The notes: generated from the letters alone by a model not told the origin. DNA of 64,000 nucleotides from Phycisphaerae bacterium (GCA_022072505.1 JAJVHU010000019.1:1-64000); one strand, 5' to 3'. Shown: positions 17,825-27,431, counted from the first letter of the stretch. Numbers and translations: made by a program.

Positions 17825-19528
17825 TCACGTCAGCCGGTTCGTCAGATGCCCCGGAAGCCACCCGACCACGACTTCACGGTTGTCCTCGTCCCAGTAGAAA
17901 TACACCGCGAGGCACCGCTTCGGATCGCGCGTGGCGCTGTTCGTGCGGATATGCGTGTCGAGAAAACGCCTCGGCGCGCCAGGACCGCCCAGGCGCACGA
18001 AGTACGTGTCGCCCTGCTCGCCCGCGCGTTCCTTCGAGATCGATCCGGAGACGCGCAGGTTCATCCGCTCGATCGCCTGATCGAACCGCGGTTTCGCTCC
18101 GTCCACGCCGAGGCGCATGTCGCGGTAGTCGTCCGCCAGGAGCCGAAGCACGTCGCACACCAGCTTCACGTTCTCGAACTCGGCCTCCTTCAACCCGTGA
18201 TTGACGGCCCGCGGATGCAGCGAAAGACGCCCGGTCAGGTTCGCCTCGACCCACTCGGGTACGTCCGCGTAGGACGACGGTGCGGCGCTCGCCGTCGCCG
18301 CCCGATCGGCCGCGGCCGATCCGACGGCGCGTCGAAGCGCGTCCAGTTGCGCCCGAAGATTGAAGTTTTCGCGGCGGGCCTGGTCCCGCTCCCGCTCCGC
18401 GGTTTCCGCCACCTCGATCGCGTCGTCCCGCTCCGCGCCCACCTGGTCGATCTTGGCTTTGAGCGCGACAATCTCCTCCTCGTACACGGCGCGCCACTGC
18501 TTGTCCTCGCGGGCCGTCATCCGCCCGCGTTCCGCCCGCCGGTTGCGCGCGTCCACGTAAAACAGGCACGACCCCCAGTTCACCCAGCGCGACGCCGAGT
18601 GCTCGTGCGCCTGATCCACGAGAAACTCGGCGTACGCCTCGTCCATCGTCAGTCCTTTGTACCGGTAGCGGAGGATCCATTCCGCCAGGGCGAGCGGGTG
18701 ATCGCGCGGATCGTCCTGATCAAAGTCCACGCCGGGGCGGTACGTGCGCACCGCGCCGAGGAACGCCGACCACGGCTTGCCCACCAGCTCGGTCCACCGG
18801 AACCCGAGCTGCCGCGGCATCGTCACCACGTAAGCGACCCCCAGCACCCGCGCCGCCAGATCCTCCGCGTCCAGAAGAAACGCCCCCGTCTGCAACTTCA
18901 GCTTCGTCGGGTCCGGTTCGGTGAGCAGATACACCGGCAACCCGCGGTTCGCTGACGAGACCAGCCGGAACAACCGGTCGATGTCCGCCTCGCTCTGCAT
19001 CCGGATCGGACGACCGTCGATCGCGTCGGCCTCCCGCATCACGAGTTCGGAGGCGAGCGCGGACACGATCTGCGGGCGCCGCAGATCGATCGGCGCCTCG
19101 GTGGACAACGCCGACGAACACAGCACGCGCACGCCGAACTGCGCGCCGTCCGGCGTCGAGGTCAACGCGATCTCCGTCACCCGAAAACGCCCCGGAACCG
19201 CCGGCTCATCCCCGTCCGGACCCTGCGCCGACGTGTGTCGCAGCGCCCAACGCCCCTCATCCGGAACCCCGACGCACTCGATCCGGTTCGCCGCGCCCGC
19301 GTCCTCATCCTCGAACGTCTCGGCGTCGAGAATCTGCGCCCGGCGCGCCAGCCCGCAACGACGCTCGATCCAGTCCGCAACCAGCGCGCGGGCGTGTGCC
19401 GACGGATCGGTGACGCCGGACCCTTCGCGCCGGGTGAGACCACCGGCCACTTGAAACGTCGTGCGCACCGACGCCTGCCCGGGACGGACCACCAGCGGGC
19501 GATGCGACAGCGGGTTACGGATCGTCAT
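17825..19528 (-). CDS. Uncharacterised coiled-coil protein
   Basis: 567 residues, clearly coding (long frame, consistent codon use), family not identified. About residues 1-330 form a mixed alpha/beta region with AARVLGVAYVVTMPRQLGF and GAVRTYRPGVDFDQDDPRDH. Residues ~350-420 are a charged coiled coil. The last ~100 residues form a compact beta-rich domain ending DPKRCLAVYFYWDEDNREVV then VGWLPGHL. This three-part layout resembles uncharacterised actinobacterial and accessory-region proteins I cannot name. No signal peptide or membrane helix is present. It lies 85 bp downstream of the acyl-CoA dehydrogenase on the same strand. Confidence 0.75.
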   Translation of the reverse strand: MTIRNPLSHRPLVVRPGQASVRTTFQVAGGLTRREGSGVTDPSAHARALVADWIERRCGLARRAQILDAETFEDEDAGAANRIECVGVPDEGRWALRHTSAQGPDGDEPAVPGRFRVTEIALTSTPDGAQFGVRVLCSSALSTEAPIDLRRPQIVSALASELVMREADAIDGRPIRMQSEADIDRLFRLVSSANRGLPVYLLTEPDPTKLKLQTGAFLLDAEDLAARVLGVAYVVTMPRQLGFRWTELVGKPWSAFLGAVRTYRPGVDFDQDDPRDHPLALAEWILRYRYKGLTMDEAYAEFLVDQAHEHSASRWVNWGSCLFYVDARNRRAERGRMTAREDKQWRAVYEEEIVALKAKIDQVGAERDDAIEVAETAERERDQARRENFNLRAQLDALRRAVGSAAADRAATASAAPSSYADVPEWVEANLTGRLSLHPRAVNHGLKEAEFENVKLVCDVLRLLADDYRDMRLGVDGAKPRFDQAIERMNLRVSGSISKERAGEQGDTYFVRLGGPGAPRRFLDTHIRTNSATRDPKRCLAVYFYWDEDNREVVVGWLPGHLTNRLT

Positions 19529-19612
19529 GAGGCGCGTTCCCGATGCGTGTGCTCCGATGCGTTCATGCCCTGGACGATCTGCGGTCGTTCGACGGCGTTC
19601 GCGGAATGCGCC

Positions 19613-20761
19613 TCATTGACGCAACCCCTTGGCGATCACGTAACGCTGGATCTCGCTCGTGCCCTCGTAGATCGTCGTTACCCGGGCGTCCCGGTAAAGC
19701 TGCTCGACGCGGCACTCGCGCACGTAGCCCATCCCGCCGTGAACCTGGACCGCGCGGTACGCGATCCGGTTAGCCGCTTCCGTCGCATAAAGTTTCGCCA
19801 TCGAGGACGACGGCAGATCCGCCTTCCCCGCGTCGATCTTGTCCGCGGCGCTGGCGATCAGTGCTTTCGACGCCGCCAGTTCCACCGCGCTGTCCGCGAT
19901 CATGTTCGCCACCGCCTGAAAACGCCCGATCGGCTGACCGAACTGCCGGCGCACCTTCGCGTACTCGATCATCTGGTCCAGGCAGGCCTCGGCGATCCCC
20001 GTCGCCTGCGACGCGATCCCCACCCGACCCTCGTTCAGCGTGATCGCGCTCACCCGTCCGCCTTCGCCCACGCCCCCCACCAGGTGATCCCCCGGAATCT
20101 CGACCTCGTGCAACGCGATGACCGCCGTCTCGCTCCCGCGGATCCCCATCTTGCCCCGGATCTTCGTCCGCTCGATCCCCCGGCTGCGACCGTCCACCAG
20201 CATCATGCACAGCTCGCCTTCCGGACCGCCGTCGCGCAGACGCGCCAGCGTCAGGAACCACCGCGCCGACAACCCGTTCGTGATCCACATCTTCTCCCCG
20301 TTGATGCGGAATCCGTCCCCCGTCCGTTCCGCCGCCGTCCCGATGCCCGAGGGATCGCTGCCGGCGTCCGCTTCCGAGATGGCGAAGGCACAGAGGTTGT
20401 CCGCGCGACCCATCGCCCCAAGCCACGCTCCCCGCCGATGCGCCGCGGCCTGCTTGCTGAGGATGCTGGTCACCATGCTGTGCACCGAGAGCGTCACCGC
20501 CACGGACGGCGAGGCGTACGAAACCTCGTGCAGCAGCGCCGCGTACGTCTTCATGTCGCAGTCCAACCCGCCGGCGGACTCCGGAATCGACAGCGACAGC
20601 AGCCCCATCTGCTCCAGCGTCGGCAGCACCTCCGCCATCGAGGTCTCGTCCACGTCCCAGCGACGGTCCGCGTCGATCAGTTCGCCGCGCGCATACGCGC
20701 GCACCCCCTCAACCAGAAGTTGTTGTTCTTCGGTCCAGGCTCGATGTGGTGCGGTCCGCAG
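19613..20761 (-). CDS. Acyl-CoA dehydrogenase, probably with a CTG start
   Basis: FAD enzyme oxidising acyl-CoA to enoyl-CoA. Landmarks are CAFAISEADAGSDPSG, the GEKMWITNG strand, VRRQFGQPIGRFQAV, and the catalytic Glu in TTIYEGTSEIQR. From the GTG at 20704 the protein has 363 residues but misses the normal first helix. The frame stays open upstream and encodes WTEEQQLLVEGVRAYA, a typical family N-terminus, with no ATG, GTG or TTG. A perfect AAGGAGG (20768-20774) lies 6 bp before an in-frame CTG at 20761, so initiation at CTG (382 residues) is the best reading. Confidence 0.85.
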   Translation of the reverse strand: MRTAPHRAWTEEQQLLVEGVRAYARGELIDADRRWDVDETSMAEVLPTLEQMGLLSLSIPESAGGLDCDMKTYAALLHEVSYASPSVAVTLSVHSMVTSILSKQAAAHRRGAWLGAMGRADNLCAFAISEADAGSDPSGIGTAAERTGDGFRINGEKMWITNGLSARWFLTLARLRDGGPEGELCMMLVDGRSRGIERTKIRGKMGIRGSETAVIALHEVEIPGDHLVGGVGEGGRVSAITLNEGRVGIASQATGIAEACLDQMIEYAKVRRQFGQPIGRFQAVANMIADSAVELAASKALIASAADKIDAGKADLPSSSMAKLYATEAANRIAYRAVQVHGGMGYVRECRVEQLYRDARVTTIYEGTSEIQRYVIAKGLRQ

Positions 20762-20908
20762 GCGACGCCTCCTTGGATGAAGACGGTCCGGAATACAAGC
20801 CCGGTCCGCCGGCCTAATCTACCGGAGTCCCGGCACAGGGAAAACCCGAACCCGCTCGACGCGGCAGGATCGCAGGCTTCGACGCATGCGCGATGACGCG
20901 CCTGATCG

Positions 20909-21298
20909 TCACGGCGCCGCCGGGGATGACGACGCCACCCGCGTGACCTGAAGACCGAACTTCTCGCCGACTTTCACCGCGACTCCCCGGGCGATCAGCC
21001 GGTTGTTCGCCAGCAGGTCCAGCTCCGAGGACGCGGGCGTGTCAAACTCCACGATCGATCCCGGCGTCAGGTCGAGGATCGCCCGCACGCGCATCAACCG
21101 CTCCGCCACGCGGACGCGCAGCGGCACGGTCAGACGCAGCAATCCGTCGGGAGGTCCGGCGGCGGCACAAGCCTTCAGGGCGGTATCCGATGTCGCGGGA
21201 GAGGACGATTCCGTGTGCGGGGCGGAAGATTCCGCGCGGCTCCCGGGCGGTCTGGCGCCGGGTGTCGTCGCGCGGGCTTTTTCCTGGGTCAGAACCAT
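20909..21298 (-). CDS. FliN/SpoA-domain protein (flagellar switch-like)
   Basis: 129 residues. The N-terminal half is Ala/Ser/Pro-rich and probably disordered. The C-terminal ~75 residues match the SpoA fold of FliN: LTVPLRVRVAERLMRVRAIL, LTPGSIVEFD, and NRLIARGVAVKVGEKFGLQV. In FliN this domain forms the rotor C-ring. No other flagellar gene is nearby, so it may act in a flagellar or type III export complex encoded elsewhere. Confidence 0.82.
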   Translation of the reverse strand: MVLTQEKARATTPGARPPGSRAESSAPHTESSSPATSDTALKACAAAGPPDGLLRLTVPLRVRVAERLMRVRAILDLTPGSIVEFDTPASSELDLLANNRLIARGVAVKVGEKFGLQVTRVASSSPAAP

Positions 21299-21467
21299 TG
21301 TGATGGCGCCGTCGCGGCGGCAGCGCCCGCCCGACGGACGATGCTGTATCGGCGGCGACGGCGGGGCGGTTCAGCGCGGCGGAGTCCGAAGCGGCAAGCG
21401 CTGCGCGATCGCGCTGGTTTCGCGGTTCCGCTTCCGATAACCCGCGTCCGCGGAAATCAGCGGCGGA

Positions 21468-22709
21468 TTACGGAAACCGCTTGACAATCAAGGCGGCGTT
21501 GTGTCCCCCGAATCCGAACGAGTTGTTCATCGCCGCCCGCACCGGCATGTCGCGGGCCGTGTTCGGAACGTAGTCCAGGTCGCACCCCTCGCTCGGATTC
21601 TCAAGGTTGATCGTCGGCGGAACCACGCTGTTGGCCAGGCTCAGCACGCACGCGATCATCTCCACGCCGCCGCTCGCCCCCAGAAGGTGGCCGACCGAAC
21701 TCTTCGTGCTGCTGACCACGAGATTGTGCGACGTCGGACCGAAGACCGCCTTGATCGCCATCGTCTCCGCGAGGTCGCCCAGAGGCGTGCTCGTCCCGTG
21801 GGCGTTGATGTAGTCGATCTCGTCCGCGTTCATGCCCGCGTCCCGCAGGCACGATCGCATCGCCGCCGCCGCTCCGTCCCCCGTCTCCAGCGGCTGAGTG
21901 ATGTGCCCCGCGTCGGAACTCGCACCGTACCCGGCCACCTCCGCAAGAATATGCGCGCCTCGCTTCCGGGCGAACTCCAACTCCTCAAAAACCAGGACGC
22001 CCGCCCCCTCCGCCAACACGAAACCGTCGCGGTCCCGGTCAAACGGGCGGCTCGCCCGATGCGGCTCGTCGTTGCGGCAGCTCAGCGCCTTCATCGCCGC
22101 AAAGGCCGAAAGCCCCAGCGGCGTCAGCGCCGCCTCCGTCCCCCCGGTCACCACCGCGTCCGCGATGCCCGCGCGGATCGTCGCCACCGCGTCGCCCATC
22201 GCGTTCGCCGCCGAGGCGCACGCCGTCGCCACCACCTGGCTGACCCCCTTGATCCCGAATTCCATCGAGATGTTGCCCGCCGCGGCGTTGACCATCAGGC
22301 GCGGGATCGTGAACGCGGAAACCTTGTCCGGACCTTTTTCCAGCAGTCGGTAGTGCTGATCCTCGATCTCCTTCAGACCCCCGATGCCCGATCCGAGAAT
22401 CACGCCGATCCGGTGCGGATCCAGCGACCCGACATTCAGCCCGGCCTGGTGGATCGCCTCATGCGCCGCCTGAAGCGCCATCTGCGAGAAGCGGTCCAGA
22501 CGCTTCGCCGACTTGCGGTCGATGAAGTCGCCGAGACGAAAATCGGTGCATTCGCCGCCGAAGCGCACCTCGAACATCTCCGTCGGAAACAGCGTCACCG
22601 AGCGGACGCCGCTGCGCCCCTCGATCAACCCGTCCCAGAAACGGTCCACGCCCATCCCCAGCGGCGTGACCGCCCCCATCCCGGTTATGACGACTCGTCG
22701 TCGGTTCAT
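21468..22709 (-). CDS. fabF: 3-oxoacyl-ACP synthase II
   Basis: Condensing enzyme that elongates acyl-ACP with malonyl-ACP. 413 residues, full length. The active-site Cys lies in VATACASAANAMG, and the two His residues are in NAHGTSTPLGD and KSSVGHLLGASGG. The N-terminal VVITGMGAVTPLG and C-terminal NSFGFGGHNAALI are canonical. It is the distal gene of the fab cluster, 112 bp after acpP. Confidence 0.97.
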   Translation of the reverse strand: MNRRRVVITGMGAVTPLGMGVDRFWDGLIEGRSGVRSVTLFPTEMFEVRFGGECTDFRLGDFIDRKSAKRLDRFSQMALQAAHEAIHQAGLNVGSLDPHRIGVILGSGIGGLKEIEDQHYRLLEKGPDKVSAFTIPRLMVNAAAGNISMEFGIKGVSQVVATACASAANAMGDAVATIRAGIADAVVTGGTEAALTPLGLSAFAAMKALSCRNDEPHRASRPFDRDRDGFVLAEGAGVLVFEELEFARKRGAHILAEVAGYGASSDAGHITQPLETGDGAAAAMRSCLRDAGMNADEIDYINAHGTSTPLGDLAETMAIKAVFGPTSHNLVVSSTKSSVGHLLGASGGVEMIACVLSLANSVVPPTINLENPSEGCDLDYVPNTARDMPVRAAMNNSFGFGGHNAALIVKRFP

Positions 22710-22821
22710 GAAACCTGTATTGCCCCGAAGAAACTCTCCCGCCGCACGCGCCCGACCCGCGCTCCGATCAAAACGCGGCGACAGCCCGATGCGAATCCGG
22801 CGACGGGGATCCCCGCAGCCC

Positions 22822-23073
22822 CTACTTCTTCGCCTGAATCATCTTCTCAACGTAGGTCACCGCGTCGCCCACCGTCTTGATCTTCTCCGCCTCCTCATCC
22901 GGGATGGACGTGTCAAACTCATCCTCCAGCTCCATCACCAGTTCGACGGTGTCCAGCGAGTCGGCGTTCAGATCGTCGACGAACGACGTCTCCGCCGTGA
23001 TCTCCCCCTTGTCCACCCCCATCTGGTCGCTGACGATCTGGATGACCTTCTGCAAGATCTCTTCACGGCTCAC
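22822..23073 (-). CDS. acpP: Acyl carrier protein
   Basis: 83 residues and acidic. The phosphopantetheine attachment Ser is in [18 protein letters not shown]. It carries the growing acyl chain between the Fab enzymes. It sits between fabG and fabF, as in many bacteria, and is preceded by GAGGA near the start. Confidence 0.97.
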   Translation of the reverse strand: MSREEILQKVIQIVSDQMGVDKGEITAETSFVDDLNADSLDTVELVMELEDEFDTSIPDEEAEKIKTVGDAVTYVEKMIQAKK

Positions 23074-23279
23074 TGACGAGTCCTCCTGATTCCGTTGATT
23101 CCGCGTCCTCGGGACCGGCGCTGAGGCTTGACCCCGGCCGCGCCCGCGACGTCATTTCACTTGAAGGGTCTGGATACTACCGACCGCCGCACGCACCCGC
23201 AACGCCGATCCGCCCGACCGCCTCCCCGTCTCGCGGACCCACTCCCCGGCCGCAATCGGACCGGAATCCGGTCCGGATT

Positions 23280-24020
23280 TCACATCCGCAGACCGCCGTC
23301 CACCACCAGCACCTGGCCCGTGATGTACCCCGCGCCCGGTCCCGCCAGGAACGCCACCGTCTCCGCCACTTCCTCCACCGTCCCGAACCGCCCCAGCGGG
23401 ATCAGCTTCTTCACTTCCTCGCGGAACTTTTCCGGCAGCACGTCCGTCATGTCCGTCGTGATGAACCCCGGCGCCACCGCGTTGCATGTGATCTTCCGCT
23501 TCCCCAGCTCCTTCGCGATCGACTTCGTCATCCCGATCAGCCCGGCCTTGCTCGCCGCGTAGTTCGCCTGCCCGGCGTTTCCCATCACGCCCGCGACGCT
23601 CGAGATGTTGATGATCCGCCCGTACCGCGCCTGAAGCATCGCCCGGCTGACCGCCCGCGTCAGCCAGAACACCGACCGCAGGTTCGCCGTCAGCACGTCG
23701 TCGAACTGGTCGTCCTCCATGTTGAGGAACAATCCGTCCCGCGTGATCCCGGCGTTGTTCACCAGAATGTCCGCCCGCCCGTGCGCCTCCAGCGCCGCGT
23801 CCACAAACGGCGCGATCGACTCCCGCTTCGTCACGTCCAGAGGCCGCGCGTCGATCCGGCCCGGAAGCTCGCGCCGCCGCGCCTCCTCCACCAGATCCTG
23901 AAGCGCCGCCTCCGTCCGCGCCGCCGCCACGACCGTCGCCCCGCGCTGCGCCAGCGACAGGCACACGCCCCGGCCGATCCCCCGGCTCGCGCCCGTGACG
24001 ATCGCAACTTGTCCGTTCAT
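23280..24020 (-). CDS. fabG: 3-oxoacyl-ACP reductase
   Basis: NADPH-dependent SDR enzyme, 246 residues from the ATG at 24020 (MNGQVAIVTGASRGIG). The longer open frame to 24068 adds a non-family leader. The cofactor motif is TGASRGIG, the catalytic Tyr and Lys are in YAASKAGLIGMTKS, and the active-site Ser is in INISSVAG. It lies 51 bp after fabD. Confidence 0.96.
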   Translation of the reverse strand: MNGQVAIVTGASRGIGRGVCLSLAQRGATVVAAARTEAALQDLVEEARRRELPGRIDARPLDVTKRESIAPFVDAALEAHGRADILVNNAGITRDGLFLNMEDDQFDDVLTANLRSVFWLTRAVSRAMLQARYGRIINISSVAGVMGNAGQANYAASKAGLIGMTKSIAKELGKRKITCNAVAPGFITTDMTDVLPEKFREEVKKLIPLGRFGTVEEVAETVAFLAGPGAGYITGQVLVVDGGLRM

Positions 24021-24071
24021 GTCGCGCTCCCTCTGATCAACCCCCGCGCCCCGACGATCGGCGCGCAATCC

Positions 24072-25001
24072 TCAGTTCGCCGCCGCCGCCTCGATCCCCG
24101 CCGCCGTGCTTACGTTGACGCACTCCGCCCCGCGGCGGATCTTCCGCATCAGCCCCGTCAGCACCCGCCCCGGCCCGAACTCGATGAATCTCTCCGCCCC
24201 GTCCGCGATCATCCGCTCGATGTCGCGCTGCCACAGCACCGGCGACGTCAATTGCGCCGCAAGTCCCCGTCGGATGTCCGCCGGATCCGCATGATACGCC
24301 GCGTCCACGTTGCGGATCACCGGAATCCGCGGCGCCTCGATCCGCGACTCCGTCAGCATTCGCGCAAGCCCGTCCGCCGCCGGCTGCATCAGCGGCGAGT
24401 GAAACGCCCCGGCCACCGCAAGCCGCACCGCCTTCCACCCCCGCGCCTCCGCCATCCCCACCGCCCGCGACACCGCCGCCGCCGTCCCGCTGATCACCAC
24501 CTGGCCCGGGCAATTCAGGTTCGCCGGAGCAAGAACCTCGCCCCCGCGAGCCTCGGCGCAAAGCGCCTCGGCCTCCCCCGCTTCCGCCCCGATCAGCGAC
24601 GCCATCGTCCCCGCGGACGCCCGCGCCGCCTCCTGCATCAGCTCGCCGCGCCGCCGCACCAGCCGCAGACCGGTCGGAAAGTCGAACGACCCCGCCGCGT
24701 ACAACGCCGTGTACTCGCCGAGGCTCAACCCTCCCGCGAACGCGAACGCCTCGCGATTCCCCCTGCGCTCCAGGAAGGCCTCGAACGTCGCCACGCTCGT
24801 GACGAAGATCGCCGGTTGCTGAAGGTCCGTCTGCTCCAGCTTCTCCGCCGGACCGTGAAAGCAGAGGTCGGCAAGGTCGAACCCCAGAATCCGGTTCGCC
24901 TCCTCGAAGAGGCGCTTCGCGGCCGGGCTGACTTCATAGACGTCCAGACCCATCCCCGCGCTCTGCGCGCCCTGTCCGGGAAAAATGATCGCCGTCTTCA
25001 C
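24072..25001 (-). CDS. fabD: Malonyl-CoA:ACP transacylase
   Basis: Loads malonyl onto ACP; 309 residues. The nucleophile Ser lies in GGLSLGEYTAL, where the common GHSLGE motif has Leu for His, as in plant-type enzymes. The partner His is in VAGAFHSPLM. It opens with AIIFPGQGAQSAGMG. It is the third enzyme gene after rpmF in a tightly packed run. Confidence 0.96.
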   Translation of the reverse strand: MKTAIIFPGQGAQSAGMGLDVYEVSPAAKRLFEEANRILGFDLADLCFHGPAEKLEQTDLQQPAIFVTSVATFEAFLERRGNREAFAFAGGLSLGEYTALYAAGSFDFPTGLRLVRRRGELMQEAARASAGTMASLIGAEAGEAEALCAEARGGEVLAPANLNCPGQVVISGTAAAVSRAVGMAEARGWKAVRLAVAGAFHSPLMQPAADGLARMLTESRIEAPRIPVIRNVDAAYHADPADIRRGLAAQLTSPVLWQRDIERMIADGAERFIEFGPGRVLTGLMRKIRRGAECVNVSTAAGIEAAAAN

Positions 25002-25095
25002 GACATCCTCGCTTTGCTGCGACGGCCGGAACCGCGGGCGACGCCAGCCGCGCGCCCAGGGACGGCCCTCCGGATTATCCCGCCCGCGCCCCGCC

Positions 25096-26088
25096 TCACA
25101 CGCGCCACACCGCCACCGCCCACGTCAATCCCGCGCCCAGCCCCAGCATCATGATCCGGTCGCCGCTGCGCACGCGCCCGTCCCGCCGCGCCTCATCCAG
25201 CGCCACCGGAACCGACGCCGCCGACGTGTTCCCGTAACGATCAATGTTGATCGCGATCTTCTCCGGCGGCAGCCCGAGCTTCTCCCGAACCGACTCGATG
25301 ATCCGCAGGTTCGACTGATGCGGGATGACCAGCCGAAGGTCGTCCGGCGTCAGGCCCGTCGCCGCCATCGCGCCGTCGATCAGCTCCGTCATCTTCACAA
25401 CCGCGAATTTGTAGACCTCGCGCCCTTTCATCCGCAACAGGTGCAGACGCTCGGCCACCGTCGTCGCGCTGGCCGGAAGTTGCGATCCCCCCGCCGGCGC
25501 CCAGATGTCCTGAAGCTTCGTCCCGTCCGCCCCCATCGACGCATAAAGCAGCCCGCGCTCCCGGTCCGCGCTCGGCGTGATCACCGCCGCCCCCGCCGCG
25601 TCCCCGAAAAGAACGCACGTCGTCCGGTCTTCGTAGTCCGTGAATCGCGTCAGCGTCTCGGCGCCGATCAGCAGAATGTGCCGGTACATCCCCGCCTGCA
25701 CCAGGTTCGCCGCGACGATCGTCCCGTACATGAACCCGCTGCACGCCGCGCCCAGATCGAACGCCGGAATGCCCGCCAGCCCCAGCCGCGCCTGAACGTT
25801 GCACGCGGTCGCCGGAATCGGCTGGTCCGGCGTCGCCGTGCAGAGAATGATCAGGTCGATCTGCCGGCGGTCGATCCCCGCGTCCTCGATCGCCCGCTCC
25901 GCCGCACGGCTCGCCAGCGCCGAAGTCGCCTCGCCTTCCGCCACGCGCCGGCGCTCGTGAATCCCCGTGCGCGTCACGATCCACTCGTCGCTCGTGTCGA
26001 GGTAGCGCGTGAAAAAATCGTTGGTCAGAACGTGCTCGGGAAGGTCTCGACCCGTCCCCTTCAATATCGCCGGAAGGATGGCGCTCAT
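25096..26088 (-). CDS. fabH: 3-oxoacyl-ACP synthase III
   Basis: Starts fatty-acid synthesis by condensing an acyl-CoA with malonyl-ACP. 330 residues. The catalytic Cys is in LGAACSGFMYG, His in IPHQSNLRI and Asn in GNTSAASVPVAL. The substrate-loop sequence DEWIVTRTGIHERR is present. Its start is 3 bp after the plsX stop. Confidence 0.96.
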   Translation of the reverse strand: MSAILPAILKGTGRDLPEHVLTNDFFTRYLDTSDEWIVTRTGIHERRRVAEGEATSALASRAAERAIEDAGIDRRQIDLIILCTATPDQPIPATACNVQARLGLAGIPAFDLGAACSGFMYGTIVAANLVQAGMYRHILLIGAETLTRFTDYEDRTTCVLFGDAAGAAVITPSADRERGLLYASMGADGTKLQDIWAPAGGSQLPASATTVAERLHLLRMKGREVYKFAVVKMTELIDGAMAATGLTPDDLRLVIPHQSNLRIIESVREKLGLPPEKIAINIDRYGNTSAASVPVALDEARRDGRVRSGDRIMMLGLGAGLTWAVAVWRV

Positions 26089-26091
26089 GCC

Positions 26092-27099
26092 TCAGCCTCG
26101 CAACGCCGCGCCCGACAGACGCTCGATGACGCGCTCCTTGAACCCGAGGGCGACGAACCGCTTCGCCGCCTTGATCGCGTTGGCGATCGCCCGGCGCTCG
26201 CTGCGGCCGTGGCACACCACGCTGACCCCGTTGATCCCCAGCAGCGGCGCGCCTCCGTACTCGCTGTAATCATGACGCTTCCAGACCCGCTCCAGCGTCG
26301 CCTGCATCCGCTCCCGCGCCCCGTCCGGCTCCTCGCGCACCTCGTGGGCCAGCGTCCGGAACAACCCCTCCGCCAGACCCTCCACCAGCTTGAGAATCAC
26401 GTTGCCGACGAACCCGTCGCACACCGCCACGTCGCATCGATCGTTGAAAAGATCCCGACCCTCGACGTTCCCGATGAACCGGATGCCCGCGTCCGCCTCC
26501 AGCAACTCATGCGTCTGACGCACCAGGCGCGTGCCCTTCTCGCTCTCCTCCCCGACGGACAGCACCCCCACCCGAGGGGCCGCGATCCCAAGGATCATCC
26601 GCGCGTATTCCGACGCCATCACGCCGTATTCGTAAAGGTGACGCGGCTTCGCTTGAATGTTCGCCCCCACGTCGCAGATGACGAAGGGACCGTGAAACGC
26701 GGGAATCGTCACCGCGATCCCCGGGCGGTCCACGCACGGCAGCGGACGCATCTTCAACTGGCACGCCGCGGCGAACGCCCCGGTGTTCCCCGCGCTGATC
26801 GCGGCGTCCGCCTCGCCCTGCGCCGCCAGCCGCGCCACCGCCGCCAGCGACGAATCCTTCCGCGCCCGCAGCGCCTCCACCGGCGGATCGTCCATCCCGA
26901 TCACGTCCGCCGCATGCACAATCTCCGCCCGCCCGCGCGCGTCCGCGGCGTCCGCCAGAAACGGCTCGATCACCTCGCGCCGCCCCGTCAGCAACAGGCG
27001 AAGATCCCCGTCCTCGCGCAGCGCCGTGATCGCGCCTTCCAGGATCGCCCGCGGCGCGTGGTCCCCGCCCATCGCGTCCACCGCGATCCGGACCGCCAT
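26092..27099 (-). CDS. plsX: Phosphate acyltransferase
   Basis: Makes acyl-phosphate from acyl-ACP for phospholipid synthesis. The ATG at 27099 gives MAVRIAVDAMGGDHAP, the canonical N-terminus, and a 335-residue product; the open frame extends to 27399 but overlaps rpmF. Other marks are SAGNTGAFAAACQLKM and CDGFVGNVILK. The start overlaps the rpmF stop (TGATG), showing coupling. Confidence 0.96.
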   Translation of the reverse strand: MAVRIAVDAMGGDHAPRAILEGAITALREDGDLRLLLTGRREVIEPFLADAADARGRAEIVHAADVIGMDDPPVEALRARKDSSLAAVARLAAQGEADAAISAGNTGAFAAACQLKMRPLPCVDRPGIAVTIPAFHGPFVICDVGANIQAKPRHLYEYGVMASEYARMILGIAAPRVGVLSVGEESEKGTRLVRQTHELLEADAGIRFIGNVEGRDLFNDRCDVAVCDGFVGNVILKLVEGLAEGLFRTLAHEVREEPDGARERMQATLERVWKRHDYSEYGGAPLLGINGVSVVCHGRSERRAIANAIKAAKRFVALGFKERVIERLSGAALRG

Positions 27100-27284
27100 C
27101 ACGTCGCCTCGTCGCCCGTGGGCAGCATCACTTTCGCGCTGACGTACCCGCAGCTCCCGCACGAAACATGCGGCAGCTTCGCCTTCCCGCACTTCGGACA
27201 ATCCACGAGGTTCGGCACGCTCATCGCATGATGCGCCCGTCGCCGCCGCTTCGCCGCCTTCGAAACTTTCTTTACTGGAAGCAT
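27099..27284 (-). CDS. rpmF: 50S ribosomal protein L32
   Basis: 61 residues. It starts MLPVKKVSKAAKRRRRAHHA and carries two zinc-binding pairs, CPKCG and CGSCG, the zinc form of L32. It is first in the rpmF-plsX-fabH-fabD-fabG-acpP-fabF run, the classical order that links ribosome and lipid synthesis. Confidence 0.97.
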   Translation of the reverse strand: MLPVKKVSKAAKRRRRAHHAMSVPNLVDCPKCGKAKLPHVSCGSCGYVSAKVMLPTGDEAT

Positions 27285-27431
27285 CGCCCGTCCGTCCCCG
27301 ATCTCGACCCGTTTTTCGCACCCGGACGCCGCGAAACCCCCCGCAGCCGACCCGGAATCCAGAACCCGGCAGCGTAAAACCCCCCGTCAACCCTGTCAAA
27401 TGTCCCGGCGCAGGGGGTTAGCCGTCTAGCC

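Noticed and set aside
24985..27231. Very long plus-strand frame opposite fabD, fabH and plsX
   Set aside because: Arg/His/Pro-rich shadow frame. The minus-strand enzymes are unmistakable.
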